Below, in pieces: positions 23,406 through 31,870 of a DNA stretch of 32,112 nucleotides. The notes under the pieces were generated by a model. That model did not search any database. It was not told the origin of the DNA and saw only the letters and a list, made by a program, of their open reading frames with translations. This stretch comes from JAAYTY01 sp964569245 (GTDB lineage Bacteria > Fermentibacterota > Fermentibacteria > Fermentibacterales > Fermentibacteraceae): assembly GCA_964569245.1 (NCBI GenBank), contig CAZMTK010000017.1:1-32112 (forward strand), given 5' to 3'. Position numbers and translations under genes: made by a program. Each line of letters begins with the position of its first letter. The first letter of the stretch is position 1.

Positions 23406-23430
23406 GGGCGGCGGAAGACTCCCGCCGCCC
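23406..23430 (+). terminator. second GC-rich hairpin before the CcdA-like gene
   Basis: A 9-bp stem GGGCGGCGG/CCGCCGCCC with a 7-base loop and no clear T tract lies 22 bases after the previous hairpin. Confidence 0.4.
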
Positions 23431-23481
23431 TGTGCCATCCGCCCCGGGGCCTGTTCCGGGCGCAGCCAGTCAGGACGAACC

Positions 23482-24591
23482 ATGACGGAATCCCTTGTGC
23501 GAGGTGCGGCGCTGGGGCTGGCCACCGGGGTCACGTGTCTCGCCTCCTGCGGGCCTGTGTATGCCGCATATCTCCTCGGGGAGAAACGCAGCGCCCTGGG
23601 ATCGGTTCGAATAATCCTGCTGCTGAACCTGGGCCGCTTCGCAGCATACGCCGCATTCGGAGCAGCGGCCGGGCTGCTGGGAGGAGCAGTTCCGTCTGAG
23701 TTCAGAATACCGCTGTCGGCCGCCGGTTACATCCTCTTCGCAACGTATCTGATCCTTTCGGCCGTACGGGTACAGAAGAGCTGCGGAGGCTGTTCCACAT
23801 CCCGGCTTCTTTCGTTCACGCGCAGTGCATTCCTGCTCGGAGTGCTGACCGGCTTCTCGATCTGCCCCGCATTCCTCATCGCTCTAACCAGCGCCTTCGA
23901 GTCGAGCGGCGCGGTCGGGGGCATGCTGCATTTCATGGGCTTCTACGCCGGCACCACAGTCTACATGCTGCCCTTCGCATTCCTGGGTCTGCTGACTCAC
24001 AGGGCCTGGTTCACGAAAGCGGCTCGAGTGCTGTCCGTTCTGGTCGCGGTGTATTTCATCGCGTTCGGGACGAGGATGCTCGTGCTCCATTTCTCGCCCG
24101 AACCGATTCCCACCGGCGCATCCGGGGGTTCGACAGGCGACGAAATCTTCTCTGCAGCGGCTCAGGAGACGCTCTACATCGTCACCGACCCGCGCGATCC
24201 GGCCGATCACGGCACCGAGCTGGCGGAAGCTCTTTCCGAGCTGGGTCCTGTCATGATCATTCTGGATGTAGACTCAACGCGCTGGTCCGCCGGCATTGCA
24301 TCGGTGCCGGCGCTCTCGGGAGTCGTCGCCCCCTGGTGGACCGACGATCGCGCCGATGACCGGGGCCCCGGCTGGCACCTGGCCCTGTCTTCCCGGATCA
24401 AGGAGGCCCGACTGAGAGTCTTCGCCGTCGAGTATGAGCCCTGGTGCACCGACAGGGCGGATGCGATCCGGTCATTCCTCGAGAGGTACAGTTTCAGTGT
24501 CGCGCCCGACTCCGGATTCTCGTTCCTGATGCTGAACACTCTGGAGTGCGACCCCGCCGCCTGCGACACCTGCCCGGCCGGGCTGCTCTGA
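23482..24591 (+). CDS. CcdA/TauE-like polytopic membrane protein with Cys-rich tail
   Basis: The 369-residue protein opens with about six membrane helices, the first containing TGVTCLASCGPVYAAYLL. Its conserved Cys and Pro near the membrane recall CcdA/DsbD and SafE-type proteins that pass reducing power across the inner membrane. A CxxC-like SCGGCSTS lies in a loop after helix 3, and a further Cys in FSICPAF. Residues from about 215 on form a soluble domain, ending in ECDPAACDTCPAGLL. Cys placement suggests thiol redox relay, but transport of another substrate is possible. It follows the ferredoxin-barrel genes after two hairpins, so it may be a separate transcript. Confidence 0.7.
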   Translation: MTESLVRGAALGLATGVTCLASCGPVYAAYLLGEKRSALGSVRIILLLNLGRFAAYAAFGAAAGLLGGAVPSEFRIPLSAAGYILFATYLILSAVRVQKSCGGCSTSRLLSFTRSAFLLGVLTGFSICPAFLIALTSAFESSGAVGGMLHFMGFYAGTTVYMLPFAFLGLLTHRAWFTKAARVLSVLVAVYFIAFGTRMLVLHFSPEPIPTGASGGSTGDEIFSAAAQETLYIVTDPRDPADHGTELAEALSELGPVMIILDVDSTRWSAGIASVPALSGVVAPWWTDDRADDRGPGWHLALSSRIKEARLRVFAVEYEPWCTDRADAIRSFLERYSFSVAPDSGFSFLMLNTLECDPAACDTCPAGLL

Positions 24592-24616
24592 AAACCTGAA
24601 GCCTTCGCCACTGCGA

Positions 24617-25378
24617 TCAGGCGCCATCATTCGCTTCTCGTGCGATGACGGAGGGCTTGATCACATAGAGAACTTCGCTGGCCCAGAGCGAAGGAAAGGC
24701 TCTGTAGAGCTTGAGGGAAGCGGGCTTTCCTCGCAGTCCTAGAATCTTCACATCAGAATACCCCAGCCAGGACAGCCAAACCCTGAAATCGCGAGTAGTC
24801 CAGTATCGGACATGCTCGCGAGGGTCGAGCATGTATGTGACTGGGAACCTGCCGAACAGCATCCTCAGCCTGTGAGCGACGTAGCCCAGGTTCGGTGTTG
24901 TTATGAACAGGGTTTTCCTGAAACACCCCTTGAGTTTCGATAACATCGCCTCGGCATCGGCGATGTGCTCGACAACCTCGAACAGGATTATGTGATCGTA
25001 AACAGAAGGCAGACAGGCATCTTCTGCGGTGAGATCGACGGAGAGCGTGGGGAAGCCTTTGGAAGCCACTCTGGAAAGCGCCTTCTGGGACACATCCAGT
25101 CCGGTTCCCTCGATCCCCGAAACCTCCCGGATCACCTCCAGGGTCTCCCCGGTGCCGCAACCCACATCGAGCACTGTGTCGCCGGGTGAGAGGAAGGGCA
25201 GCACCCGCCTAGCCCTCCTCCTGGCCGGCTCGGGAATGACTCCTGTCGCCTCCCTCTCCTCCCAGTAGGCTTCGTACGAGGTGTCGAAGGTTCTGCTTGT
25301 CGAGGGGAGAGGCATCTCACCGAAAACCTCCCTGAGAACACCACGCCCCTTTTCACCTTTGCGGCGGCTCTCGGACAA
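24617..25378 (-). CDS. class I SAM-dependent methyltransferase
   Basis: The 253-residue protein has motif I LDVGCGTGETL, then GTGLDVSQKAL, an acidic motif II region (YDHIILFEVVEHI) and ITTPNLGY. These are typical of UbiG/methyltransferase-11-type enzymes. The C-terminal YMLDPREHVRYWTTRDF segment resembles methyltransferases found in glycan or natural-product clusters. The substrate is unknown. TTG 25378 is the likely start, with GGAGGG 4 bases upstream. It converges with the CcdA-like gene, with 25 bases between them. Confidence 0.85.
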   Translation of the reverse strand: MSESRRKGEKGRGVLREVFGEMPLPSTSRTFDTSYEAYWEEREATGVIPEPARRRARRVLPFLSPGDTVLDVGCGTGETLEVIREVSGIEGTGLDVSQKALSRVASKGFPTLSVDLTAEDACLPSVYDHIILFEVVEHIADAEAMLSKLKGCFRKTLFITTPNLGYVAHRLRMLFGRFPVTYMLDPREHVRYWTTRDFRVWLSWLGYSDVKILGLRGKPASLKLYRAFPSLWASEVLYVIKPSVIAREANDGA

Positions 25379-25411
25379 TCTGCCCTCCAGATGCTGTCAT
25401 GTCGCGATCTA

Positions 25412-25440
25412 TTGACCGAAGATCAGATACAGCATATCAA
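25412..25440 (+). promoter_or_regulatory. sigma70-type promoter of the large secreted protein gene
   Basis: TTGACC (25412-25417) and TATCAA (25435-25440) are separated by 17 bases, 35 bases before the ATG, in an AT-rich gap between divergent genes. Confidence 0.65.
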
Positions 25441-25474
25441 ACAACAAAGAGCAAGATCAGTTGGAGGTGCCGAG

Positions 25475-27277
25475 ATGAAGATGCTCGTTGCAATCCTCCT
25501 GGCTGCCGCCATACCCGCTCTCTGCTAGACAATGTACTATGACAGCTTCAACGACAACTACATCGGCGACTGGTCCGAGAGGTGCGGCTACGGGAACTGG
25601 ACGGCCTCGTCGGGACAGGCGCACTGCCAGACCGGCAATACCTGCTCCGCCCTCGTATGCCCCGGCTACCTCGTGGCCGAGGATGTCTCGGTTTCCATCC
25701 GCGGTACCGCAACCCATGTCCTGGGAGTGGTCGCCCGGCTCGATGAGGGTGACACAGGCATCTATGCCTATGTCTCCCCCGACCACGACGTGGCCCGGAT
25801 CAGAAAGATCGTCGCAGGGGTCACGTCGACCATCTACAGCTCTCTCACTACCGCATTCCCCTCGGGAGTTTACTACGAGCTGGAACTCGTCTGCCAGGGG
25901 AGCGATCTCACCCTCTACATCGACGTGCCCTCCACCGGGCAGTCCTGGATCCTGGAGGCGACCGACCCTGCACCCCAGCCCGGTGAGGTCGGGCTCGCAG
26001 CGGGTGAAGAGCCCTATGCGAGCTTCGACTGGTTCAGCGCGAGCGGCATCTCAGGCGTATCAGTCGAGAGTCTTGCCACGGACGACGACATGACCGGTGA
26101 ATCCAGCGGGAACGGGAACATGGCCTTCCAGGCCGGCGAGACCATAGAGCTCTCGATTGGCCTGGCCTCATCGGGGAATTCACCTCTGACCAGCGTGACG
26201 GCGGTCCTGCAGTCCCTCAGCCCGACCCTGGTAGTGACCGACAACTACGAGACATATCCCGACCTCCTTCCCGGCCAGGTACTCTCATGCGATGACGACT
26301 TCGGGGTCACCTGCTCCCCTGCATCCACGGAGAACACGGCATACCCGATGAGACTGACGGTATTCGCCGACGGCGGCTTCAGCGAGCAGCTCGACTTCGT
26401 TCTGCCTCTCGGGTGCGGGATAGCATGCAACGTCGAGGGCGCCTCCCCCGACGACTGGACGCACAGCGCCCTGACCGAGAGCTGGCTCGACAACTGGCAT
26501 GTCAGCAACCTTCGCAACCACACTCCCGGCGGGACTCACAGCTTCAAGTGCGGGGATACTGGATCGGGCGACTATGACAACCTCCTCTACTGCGCCGAGA
26601 CGAGCCCGTGGTTCAACGTACCGATCGGGGGCGAGCTCGGCTTCTGGATGTGGATCGACGCCCAGGAATACCTCGCCGAAGCGTCGAGCGACGCACTTGA
26701 TGGCGGTCTGATAAGGATCGGGCAGTTCGACAACTGGACACAGCTCGAGCCATCGGGAGGCTATCCGTACCAGATAGTCAGCACAATGGGCCCCTTCGCA
26801 CAAGGCACCGGTGTCTTTTCGGGCACCTGCGGCTGGCAGTTTGTTGTGATCGACCTGCCCGACTCGCTGGCCGGCCCCAGGCAGCTACGGTTCGTCTTCG
26901 GCAGCGACGATGCAGGCACCCGCGAGGGCTGGTACATAGACGACATTCATGTCACCGGTGGGACCGGCGTTGAGCAGCCCGGCGGGTCGAGCCCCGTTCC
27001 GCCGGTTGTCTTCCAGGCTTTCCCGAACCCCTCGTACGACAACGTCACCCTCCAGGTCACCGGCGGCGCGCCCGGCACCGAGATCACGGTGTTCGACATG
27101 TCCGGCAGGGTCGTCACGACGCTTGCCCCGTCTGTACAGGGAGGCTCCGCGACAGCCTCCACGACCTGGGGCTGGACCGACAGCTCCGGAGCTCCCGTTC
27201 CCTCGGGTGTGTACGTCGCAAGGTGCGTGACTTCCCAGGGAGAGGAACAGGTGCTCAGGCTGGTGCGCACGCACTAG
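25475..27277 (+). pseudogene. large secreted protein with C-terminal sorting domain, interrupted by an in-frame TAG
   Basis: ATG 25475 has GGAGG 7 bases upstream and a good promoter, and encodes signal peptide MKMLVAILLAAAIPALC. Codon 18 (25526-25528) is TAG, and the same frame then runs 582 codons to the stop at 27275-27277. The body starts with a laminin-G/LamG-like beta domain (TMYYDSFNDNYIGDWSERCG) and contains a MAM/immune-inhibitor-like region (GWYIDDIHVTGG). It ends with a T9SS-like sorting domain (FPNPSYDNVTLQV...VFDMSGRVV...GVYVARC). The intact long frame and good signals suggest a recent nonsense change (CAG to TAG would be one step), a sequencing error or read-through. An internal start at ATG 25532 has no ribosome site and would lose the signal peptide. 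Confidence 0.7.
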
Positions 27278-27298
27278 CCCGATGCACGAAAGTGATGT

Positions 27299-27322
27299 GG
27301 GGGCGGCCCTGCGGCCGCCCCC
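27299..27322. terminator. bidirectional terminator between convergent genes
   Basis: A perfect 10-bp stem GGGGGCGGCC/GGCCGCCCCC with loop CTGC lies 21 bases after the large secreted protein gene and 21 bases before the convergent symporter stop. It can serve both strands. Confidence 0.75.
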
Positions 27323-27343
27323 TCGCATCGAGGAGCGTACTCC

Positions 27344-29266
27344 CTACTTCTCCTGCTTCCTCCCGGGCAGCATGGCGAACACGTCAGCCACGATCGGCAG
27401 CAGGATGATTATTAGCCAGCCGAACAGAAACTCCTGGCTGCGCAGTCCGAAGCTGCCATAAGGCGTTGCGCGCTCGCGAATCTCGCTGTACAGCATCCAG
27501 ATGATGCTCATCGGGAGAACCCACCTGATGCAGATGTCCCACCAGGCGCCTACCCGGAAGCTCGAATTCTGGTTGATGTGCTTGCGCATCCTGTCGGAGC
27601 CGTAGGCCCAGCCGATGATGATCACCTGCCCCAGCACGACGAGCGACAGCCCCCAGTAGTTCATGAAGTGGTCGACTATGTCGAGGATGTAGAGCCCCGA
27701 GCCTGTGATGAGAGGCAGACCCAGGATGAACGCCGTGATGCCAACGGTAAGGTTCGACCTCCGGTGCGACACTCCCCACTTGTCCCTTACAGCCGAGGTG
27801 GCCGCCTCCACAAGGCTGAAGGCCGAGTCTATCGCCAGTGTCAGCAGCATGACGAAGAACAGCACTCCGAACAGGGGTGCCAGAGGCAGGCTGCTGATGA
27901 TCTGCGGGTAGGCGATGAATGCAAGCCCGGGCCCGGACCTCACCACCTCCGAAACCGGCACGCCGAACTGGTGAGCCTGGTGCCCCAGCGCAGAGAAAAC
28001 CGCTATTCCTCCGCAGAAAGCCGTAAGCGAGTCGGCGATGCCTATGATCATCGCGTTCGCAACGATGTTTGTCTTCCCCGGCAGGAAGCTGCCATATGCG
28101 ATCATGATGCCGAAGCCCACACTGAGACTGAAGAAGATCTGGGTAAGAGCCGCCAGCCATATCTGCGGATCGGCCAGCTTCGACCACACCGGCGTGAGAT
28201 AGTAGCTCAGCCCTTCTGAAGCGCCGGGCAGTGTCATGCCCCTTATCATGAATACGACCAGAAGCGCCCAGGGAATCGTCACCGTGAAGAAGACCACCTT
28301 GCCCACGGTCTTCGTGCTCTTCCAGATGCTGGCGATGATCCAGATCCACGAAAGCGCAAAGCCGATCAGGATGGGCCAGCGGAAGGTTCCCAAGTCCCAC
28401 GGACGGCTGGTAAGGCCCAGGAAGCGGTTGTAGAAGAAGTCCTCGGGCGAGCCGAGATATGTGGAGGCCGAGCTCACCGTGGGGAAGGCGTAGAGGTACC
28501 CGCCGTGAGCCACCAGCAGAGTTGCCGTGCGGGCGACGATCCACGACTCCCCGGATTCGGGTGACGAGTAGGGGGAAACGTACTGTCTGCCCAGCAGCTC
28601 GTCCGGTATGGACGGCAGAATCGTCGTCTCGCTTGTTTCAGCCGCTCCCAGACCTCCACCGGCGGGGATGAACGGGCTCTTGATGAAAGACTCGGCTTGC
28701 GCCCTCGTTGGGAATGCGTAGATCGATCCAGCGCAGGCTACCAGTGTGGTAGGCTCCGAGGCAACGGTGCCTGAAGCTCCAGAAGGCGAGATGTATGGCA
28801 TCCCCTCCAGGGAGTCGGGCACCGGGGCAAGAACCCGGGTGTCTTCCAGCGTTGTCCTGCAGAGGGCGATCGATGTGTCGGCGACGACGGGGGTCTGCCT
28901 CTCCCAGCCCAGGGTGACGGCCTCCCAGGTGTAGTTCATGCACCAGCCCATGATGACTGCGTAGTAGGTGCAGATCACGAAGCCCACACCCACGGCGAAC
29001 CAGCCGAACCACTGCAGCCTGGGGTGTATCTTCGCGAAGGCTCCCGGTGCGGCCTGCCGGGTGCTGTGCCCCAGGGCGAACTCCAGCATGAGCAGCGGAA
29101 TGCCCGCGAGAAAAAGGCAGATCGCGTAGGCGACCAGGAATGCGCCGCCGCCGTTCTGATAGGCGATGTAGGGAAAGCGCCAGACATTTCCGAGTCCGAT
29201 CGCCGATCCTATAGCAGCCAGTACGAAAGCGGTTCTGCTGCTCCAGGTCTCCCTGCCTGCTGCCAT
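27344..29266 (-). CDS. sodium:neurotransmitter-type symporter (NSS/SNF family) with extracytoplasmic insertion
   Basis: The 640-residue protein is longer than usual bacterial NSS transporters (about 450-510). The sodium/substrate site in helix 1 (GSAIGLGNVWRFPY, then NGGGAF) is intact, and about 12 helices are visible, so it should take up an amino acid or similar solute with Na+. The extra length lies after helix 3, about residues 121-265. There two related units occur: PDSLEGMPYISP...GSIYAFPTRAQAESFIKSP and PDELLGRQYVSP...GYLYAFPTVSSASTYLGSP. The loop should face outside. The ATG has GGAGGGG 3 bases upstream. The Na+ dependence fits an organism that makes a Na+ gradient with the decarboxylase encoded nearby. 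Confidence 0.9.
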   Translation of the reverse strand: MAAGRETWSSRTAFVLAAIGSAIGLGNVWRFPYIAYQNGGGAFLVAYAICLFLAGIPLLMLEFALGHSTRQAAPGAFAKIHPRLQWFGWFAVGVGFVICTYYAVIMGWCMNYTWEAVTLGWERQTPVVADTSIALCRTTLEDTRVLAPVPDSLEGMPYISPSGASGTVASEPTTLVACAGSIYAFPTRAQAESFIKSPFIPAGGGLGAAETSETTILPSIPDELLGRQYVSPYSSPESGESWIVARTATLLVAHGGYLYAFPTVSSASTYLGSPEDFFYNRFLGLTSRPWDLGTFRWPILIGFALSWIWIIASIWKSTKTVGKVVFFTVTIPWALLVVFMIRGMTLPGASEGLSYYLTPVWSKLADPQIWLAALTQIFFSLSVGFGIMIAYGSFLPGKTNIVANAMIIGIADSLTAFCGGIAVFSALGHQAHQFGVPVSEVVRSGPGLAFIAYPQIISSLPLAPLFGVLFFVMLLTLAIDSAFSLVEAATSAVRDKWGVSHRRSNLTVGITAFILGLPLITGSGLYILDIVDHFMNYWGLSLVVLGQVIIIGWAYGSDRMRKHINQNSSFRVGAWWDICIRWVLPMSIIWMLYSEIRERATPYGSFGLRSQEFLFGWLIIILLPIVADVFAMLPGRKQEK

Positions 29267-29352
29267 TTCCCCTCCTTCGGCTGTAATGCCGTATTGTCTC
29301 GGGAGATCGAATCCCGGTCAAGCCCATATGCCCGCCAGCCTAAGAGGAGAAA

Positions 29353-29369
29353 GGGCGGCACTGCCGCCC
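29353..29369 (-). terminator. terminator after the NapH-like gene
   Basis: On the minus strand, stem GGGCGGC/GCCGCCC with a 3-base loop is followed by TTTCTCCTCTT. It lies 28 bases after the NapH-like stop and upstream of the symporter gene. Confidence 0.7.
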
Positions 29370-29396
29370 CGCTCGGCACGAAGAAGAGCGCTTCAG

Positions 29397-30851
29397 CTAC
29401 TCCTCCGCCGACCCCACCTCGCAGGACTGCTCGCCGGAAGGCTCGGCGCACGACATCCCGCGCGAGCGGAACAGCCTGCACAGCCTCGTCCACAGCCCGG
29501 CTCGGCAGGCTAGTCCCAGGATCGCTCCGTAGAAGCACAGGTAGCGGCAGAAGAACCGACCGAAGAAGATCGAGAGGGAGACAAGGAGTGCAGCAGCGAG
29601 AAGGCTTCCTGCGATGAACAGCGAGAACACGGTATGAAAGGGATCGACCGTGCAGAACAAAGCCTCCCACCGGGCATCTATCAGCCCCCTGCCGGCGAGT
29701 ACCACTGCGGCAGTGAACAGCAGGGCGAGTATGTACTTGAGCTTCAAGAGCAGAGCGTCAGCCCTCCGGGGAACTGCCGGGCGCCCCTTCACCGGGAGCC
29801 TGCCCAGAAGCTCCTGCAGAGCACCCATCGGGCAGACCCATCCGCAGTAGACTCTTCCGAAGAGAAGGGCATGGGCAACGGGCAGCAGCAGGATAGCCAG
29901 GCCGATCCACCCAAGCAGGCCCGTCAGCATGCCGGGCAGAAGCATGTACTGATAGAGACCCAGCGGGCAGTAGCAGCCCTGAAGCGCGAATCCCAGGAGA
30001 AGAATCGAGACGGCAAGCACGATCGTTCTAGCTGTCTTCGCCTTCCTCCTGTTTCTTCTGCCGCGGATCTTCCGCGAGAGAAGGGTCGAGGGCACCAGGA
30101 GCGCGGCGGTGAAGCCGAGCACGGCCATCCCCCTGGCAATGCCGTGTGAAGGATTCAGGCACGTCGAGGTGACGGTTCTACCCAGCCAGTGCGGGCACAG
30201 GCGCCGGTCGGAGGGGCACGCGGCCGCAGGCGGCAGATTAAGAGGGCAGCCGTTTGCCGTGACGGCCTTGTGTGCTGTCGCATCGGAAGGCGCTTCGACC
30301 GAATCAGAGGGAGCCTGAGGGCCGGGATTGTCGCAAAGTGAGTCCCCATCGGCATCCATGAACAATCCACAGCCGGGAGAGGAGGAATGGCAGGCCTCGG
30401 GGGGCGTGTAGCCCAGCGGGCACCTGTTAGGTGAAGCGGCGAGAGAATCCTCCTCTTCTCCCTCAGATCCTGCCGCCAGAGTGTCTGATGAGATTATCTC
30501 CGGACCTGTGGCAGAAGTGCCGTTCTGCTCGATCGGCGGGTTGGGAACCGTTCCGCTGCCCCATGTAGTACCGCTGGAATCCTGAGAATTCTCTGAAGGC
30601 GTGACAGCAGAATCAGGAAATCCTGGTGTCGATATCGTATCAGGTTCCTCCACAGGAGGGGTGGACGACGTATCTGGTCCCTCTGCGTCTTCAGGTGCCG
30701 GGTTGTTGCAGAACGAATCGCCGTCAGTGTCGTTGAATAGCCTGCAGATGGGCGAGGATGATTCGCAAGCCTCTTCGGGGGTGAGACCCAGGGGGCACTG
30801 CGAGAGGGCGAATCCGGAGATCAGCAGGATCAACGCCGCAGAAAGCCTCAA
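29397..30851 (-). CDS. NapH/CcoG-like membrane protein with secreted Cys/Ca-binding-type repeats
   Basis: The protein of about 484 residues has a signal peptide (RLSAALILLISGFALS). Its outward N-terminal region (to about residue 230) contains three Cys repeats starting CPLGLTPEEAC, CPLGYTPPEAC and CPLNLPPAAAC. Two of these include a thrombospondin-3-like calcium loop (NDTDGDSFC, MDADGDSLC), with an acidic Ser/Thr/Pro linker between. The C-terminal half has about five helices and the NapH-type motifs CGWVCPMGALQEL and CRYLCFYGAILGL, a CPLGLYQY segment and a Cys-containing tail. NapH relatives pass quinol or ferredoxin electrons across the inner membrane. TTG 30851 is preferred (GGGAGG 6 bases upstream) over GTG 30857. 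Confidence 0.75.
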   Translation of the reverse strand: MRLSAALILLISGFALSQCPLGLTPEEACESSSPICRLFNDTDGDSFCNNPAPEDAEGPDTSSTPPVEEPDTISTPGFPDSAVTPSENSQDSSGTTWGSGTVPNPPIEQNGTSATGPEIISSDTLAAGSEGEEEDSLAASPNRCPLGYTPPEACHSSSPGCGLFMDADGDSLCDNPGPQAPSDSVEAPSDATAHKAVTANGCPLNLPPAAACPSDRRLCPHWLGRTVTSTCLNPSHGIARGMAVLGFTAALLVPSTLLSRKIRGRRNRRKAKTARTIVLAVSILLLGFALQGCYCPLGLYQYMLLPGMLTGLLGWIGLAILLLPVAHALLFGRVYCGWVCPMGALQELLGRLPVKGRPAVPRRADALLLKLKYILALLFTAAVVLAGRGLIDARWEALFCTVDPFHTVFSLFIAGSLLAAALLVSLSIFFGRFFCRYLCFYGAILGLACRAGLWTRLCRLFRSRGMSCAEPSGEQSCEVGSAEE

Positions 30852-30889
30852 GCCCACCCTCCCGGAGTCCAGGTCGCCGTCAGAGAGAT

Positions 30890-30911
30890 GCGGCCCGCCG
30901 CAACGGGCCGC
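30890..30911 (-). terminator. hairpin after the CxxU protein gene
   Basis: An 8-bp stem GCGGCCCG/CGGGCCGC with a 6-base loop lies 25 bases past the stop on the minus strand; it has a weak U tract. Confidence 0.5.
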
Positions 30912-30935
30912 TGCACGATCCTGTACAAGCCGCAG

Positions 30936-31556
30936 CTACCTGAAAGACGCCTTGATCGAGCCGAAAGAATCCGGTTCCAGATCGAGAACACCGTTCAGCA
31001 TGATGTGCGGAAGGGTGCTTTCAGTCGTATAGGCGGTAGGGCTGCCGTAGGCGCCCACTATTGCTCTGTTCGTCCCGGCATTGTAGTGCCAGAGGTAAAC
31101 TGAGCCGAAACTCTCTGAGCTCCATTCGACTTCGATTATGAGATTCCCGATGGCGGGGCTGTACCAGAACGGGGTGTTCAGCGTCGTTGTGAACCATTCG
31201 TTCGCGCCAACGTTTACAATGTACGGCGAGCTGCTGAACACAAGAGTCCTGGTGCCCGGGGTGTAGTTGTCGAGGAATGTCATGCCAAGCTGGTCGAGAT
31301 CAGAGTAACCCATGTAGATCTTGAAGTCGAAAAAGGTGCCAGCGGGCTCTCCAATGGGGCTCCTCTTCCACGAGATGCTCTGAACCTGGATCGCACTGCT
31401 CACCTGGTCGTTCAGCACTACCCCCTGGTAGCGCAGGTCGAAGGTTCAATCGCCGCAGAAGGGCGAGCTGCTGGGCGTCTCGTCAGCGCCGATCTCGATC
31501 GTAGCGGCCAGCACCGGGGCGGCCAGGATCAGAACGGTCAGCAGAAGGCTTCTCAT
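30936..31556 (-). CDS. candidate secreted selenoprotein, CxxU motif
   Basis: ATG 31556 has GAGGGGG 6 bases upstream and starts signal peptide MRSLLLTVLILAAPVLAA. Codon 37 (31448-31446) is TGA. The frame continues 169 codons to the TAG at 30936-30938, giving about 206 residues. The TGA falls in SPFCGD-(TGA)-TFDLRYQ, three positions after Cys34, so selenocysteine would make a CxxU redox motif. The rest is beta-rich (IYMGYSDLDQL, WYSPAIGNLIIEVEWSS), like small adhesion-type domains of surface proteins. A strong hairpin follows the TGA at SECIS-like distance. Alternatives are a Trp codon mutated to TGA, base error or pseudogene. No sorting domain is present. Confidence 0.68.
31415..31448 (-). promoter_or_regulatory. 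candidate bacterial SECIS element (UGA plus hairpin)
   Basis: Eleven bases after the TGA, stem GCGCTACC (31434-31427) pairs with GGTAGTGC (31422-31415), 8 bp with one G-U, around loop AGGG. The loop lies 19 bases from the TGA, the same distance as in the candidate at 18887, and has G at position 2, as expected for SelB recognition. Confidence 0.6.
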
Positions 31557-31792
31557 TCATCACCCCCTCGAGTAGCGGATTCCCTCGGAATATAACCAAT
31601 CAGTACCTGCGCGGCGCAAACCATCCAGCTCCCCTGGTCGATTCCAGTTCATCCGGAAGTCTCCGGTGACGAACGGAATTTCCGAATATATCGCTATGTT
31701 TTTCTGCCAGCAAGCCTTGGTAGCACGATAGAGCATGGAATCGAGTTCTTGACACTCCGACGCTCCCTGTCGTATGAATCCCGCTCGCTGGT
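31557..31792. other. intergenic region between the CxxU gene and tRNA-Asp
   Basis: No credible gene is seen in these 236 bases. On the minus strand a TATATT (31594-31589) could be the -10 box for the CxxU gene, but no -35 box matches. A promoter for tRNA-Asp is not obvious. Confidence 0.4.
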
Positions 31793-31870
31793 GGTCCGGT
31801 AGTTCAATTCGGTTAGAGCACCGCCCTGTCACGGCGGAAGTTGCGGGTTCGAGTCCCGTCCGGACCGCCA
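31793..31870 (+). tRNA. tRNA-Asp (anticodon GTC)
   Basis: Acceptor GGTCCGG pairs with CCGGACC. The D-arm is GTTC/GAGC. The anticodon stem CCGCC/GGCGG encloses CTGTCAC (anticodon GTC). The T-arm is GCGGG-TTCGAGT-CCCGT. Discriminator G and an encoded CCA (31868-31870) follow. Confidence 0.96.

Noticed and set aside
18887..31448. Genome-wide reassignment of UGA to a sense codon
   Set aside because: UGA ends many intact genes here (for example tldD, pmbA, meaB, tadA) at family-consistent positions.
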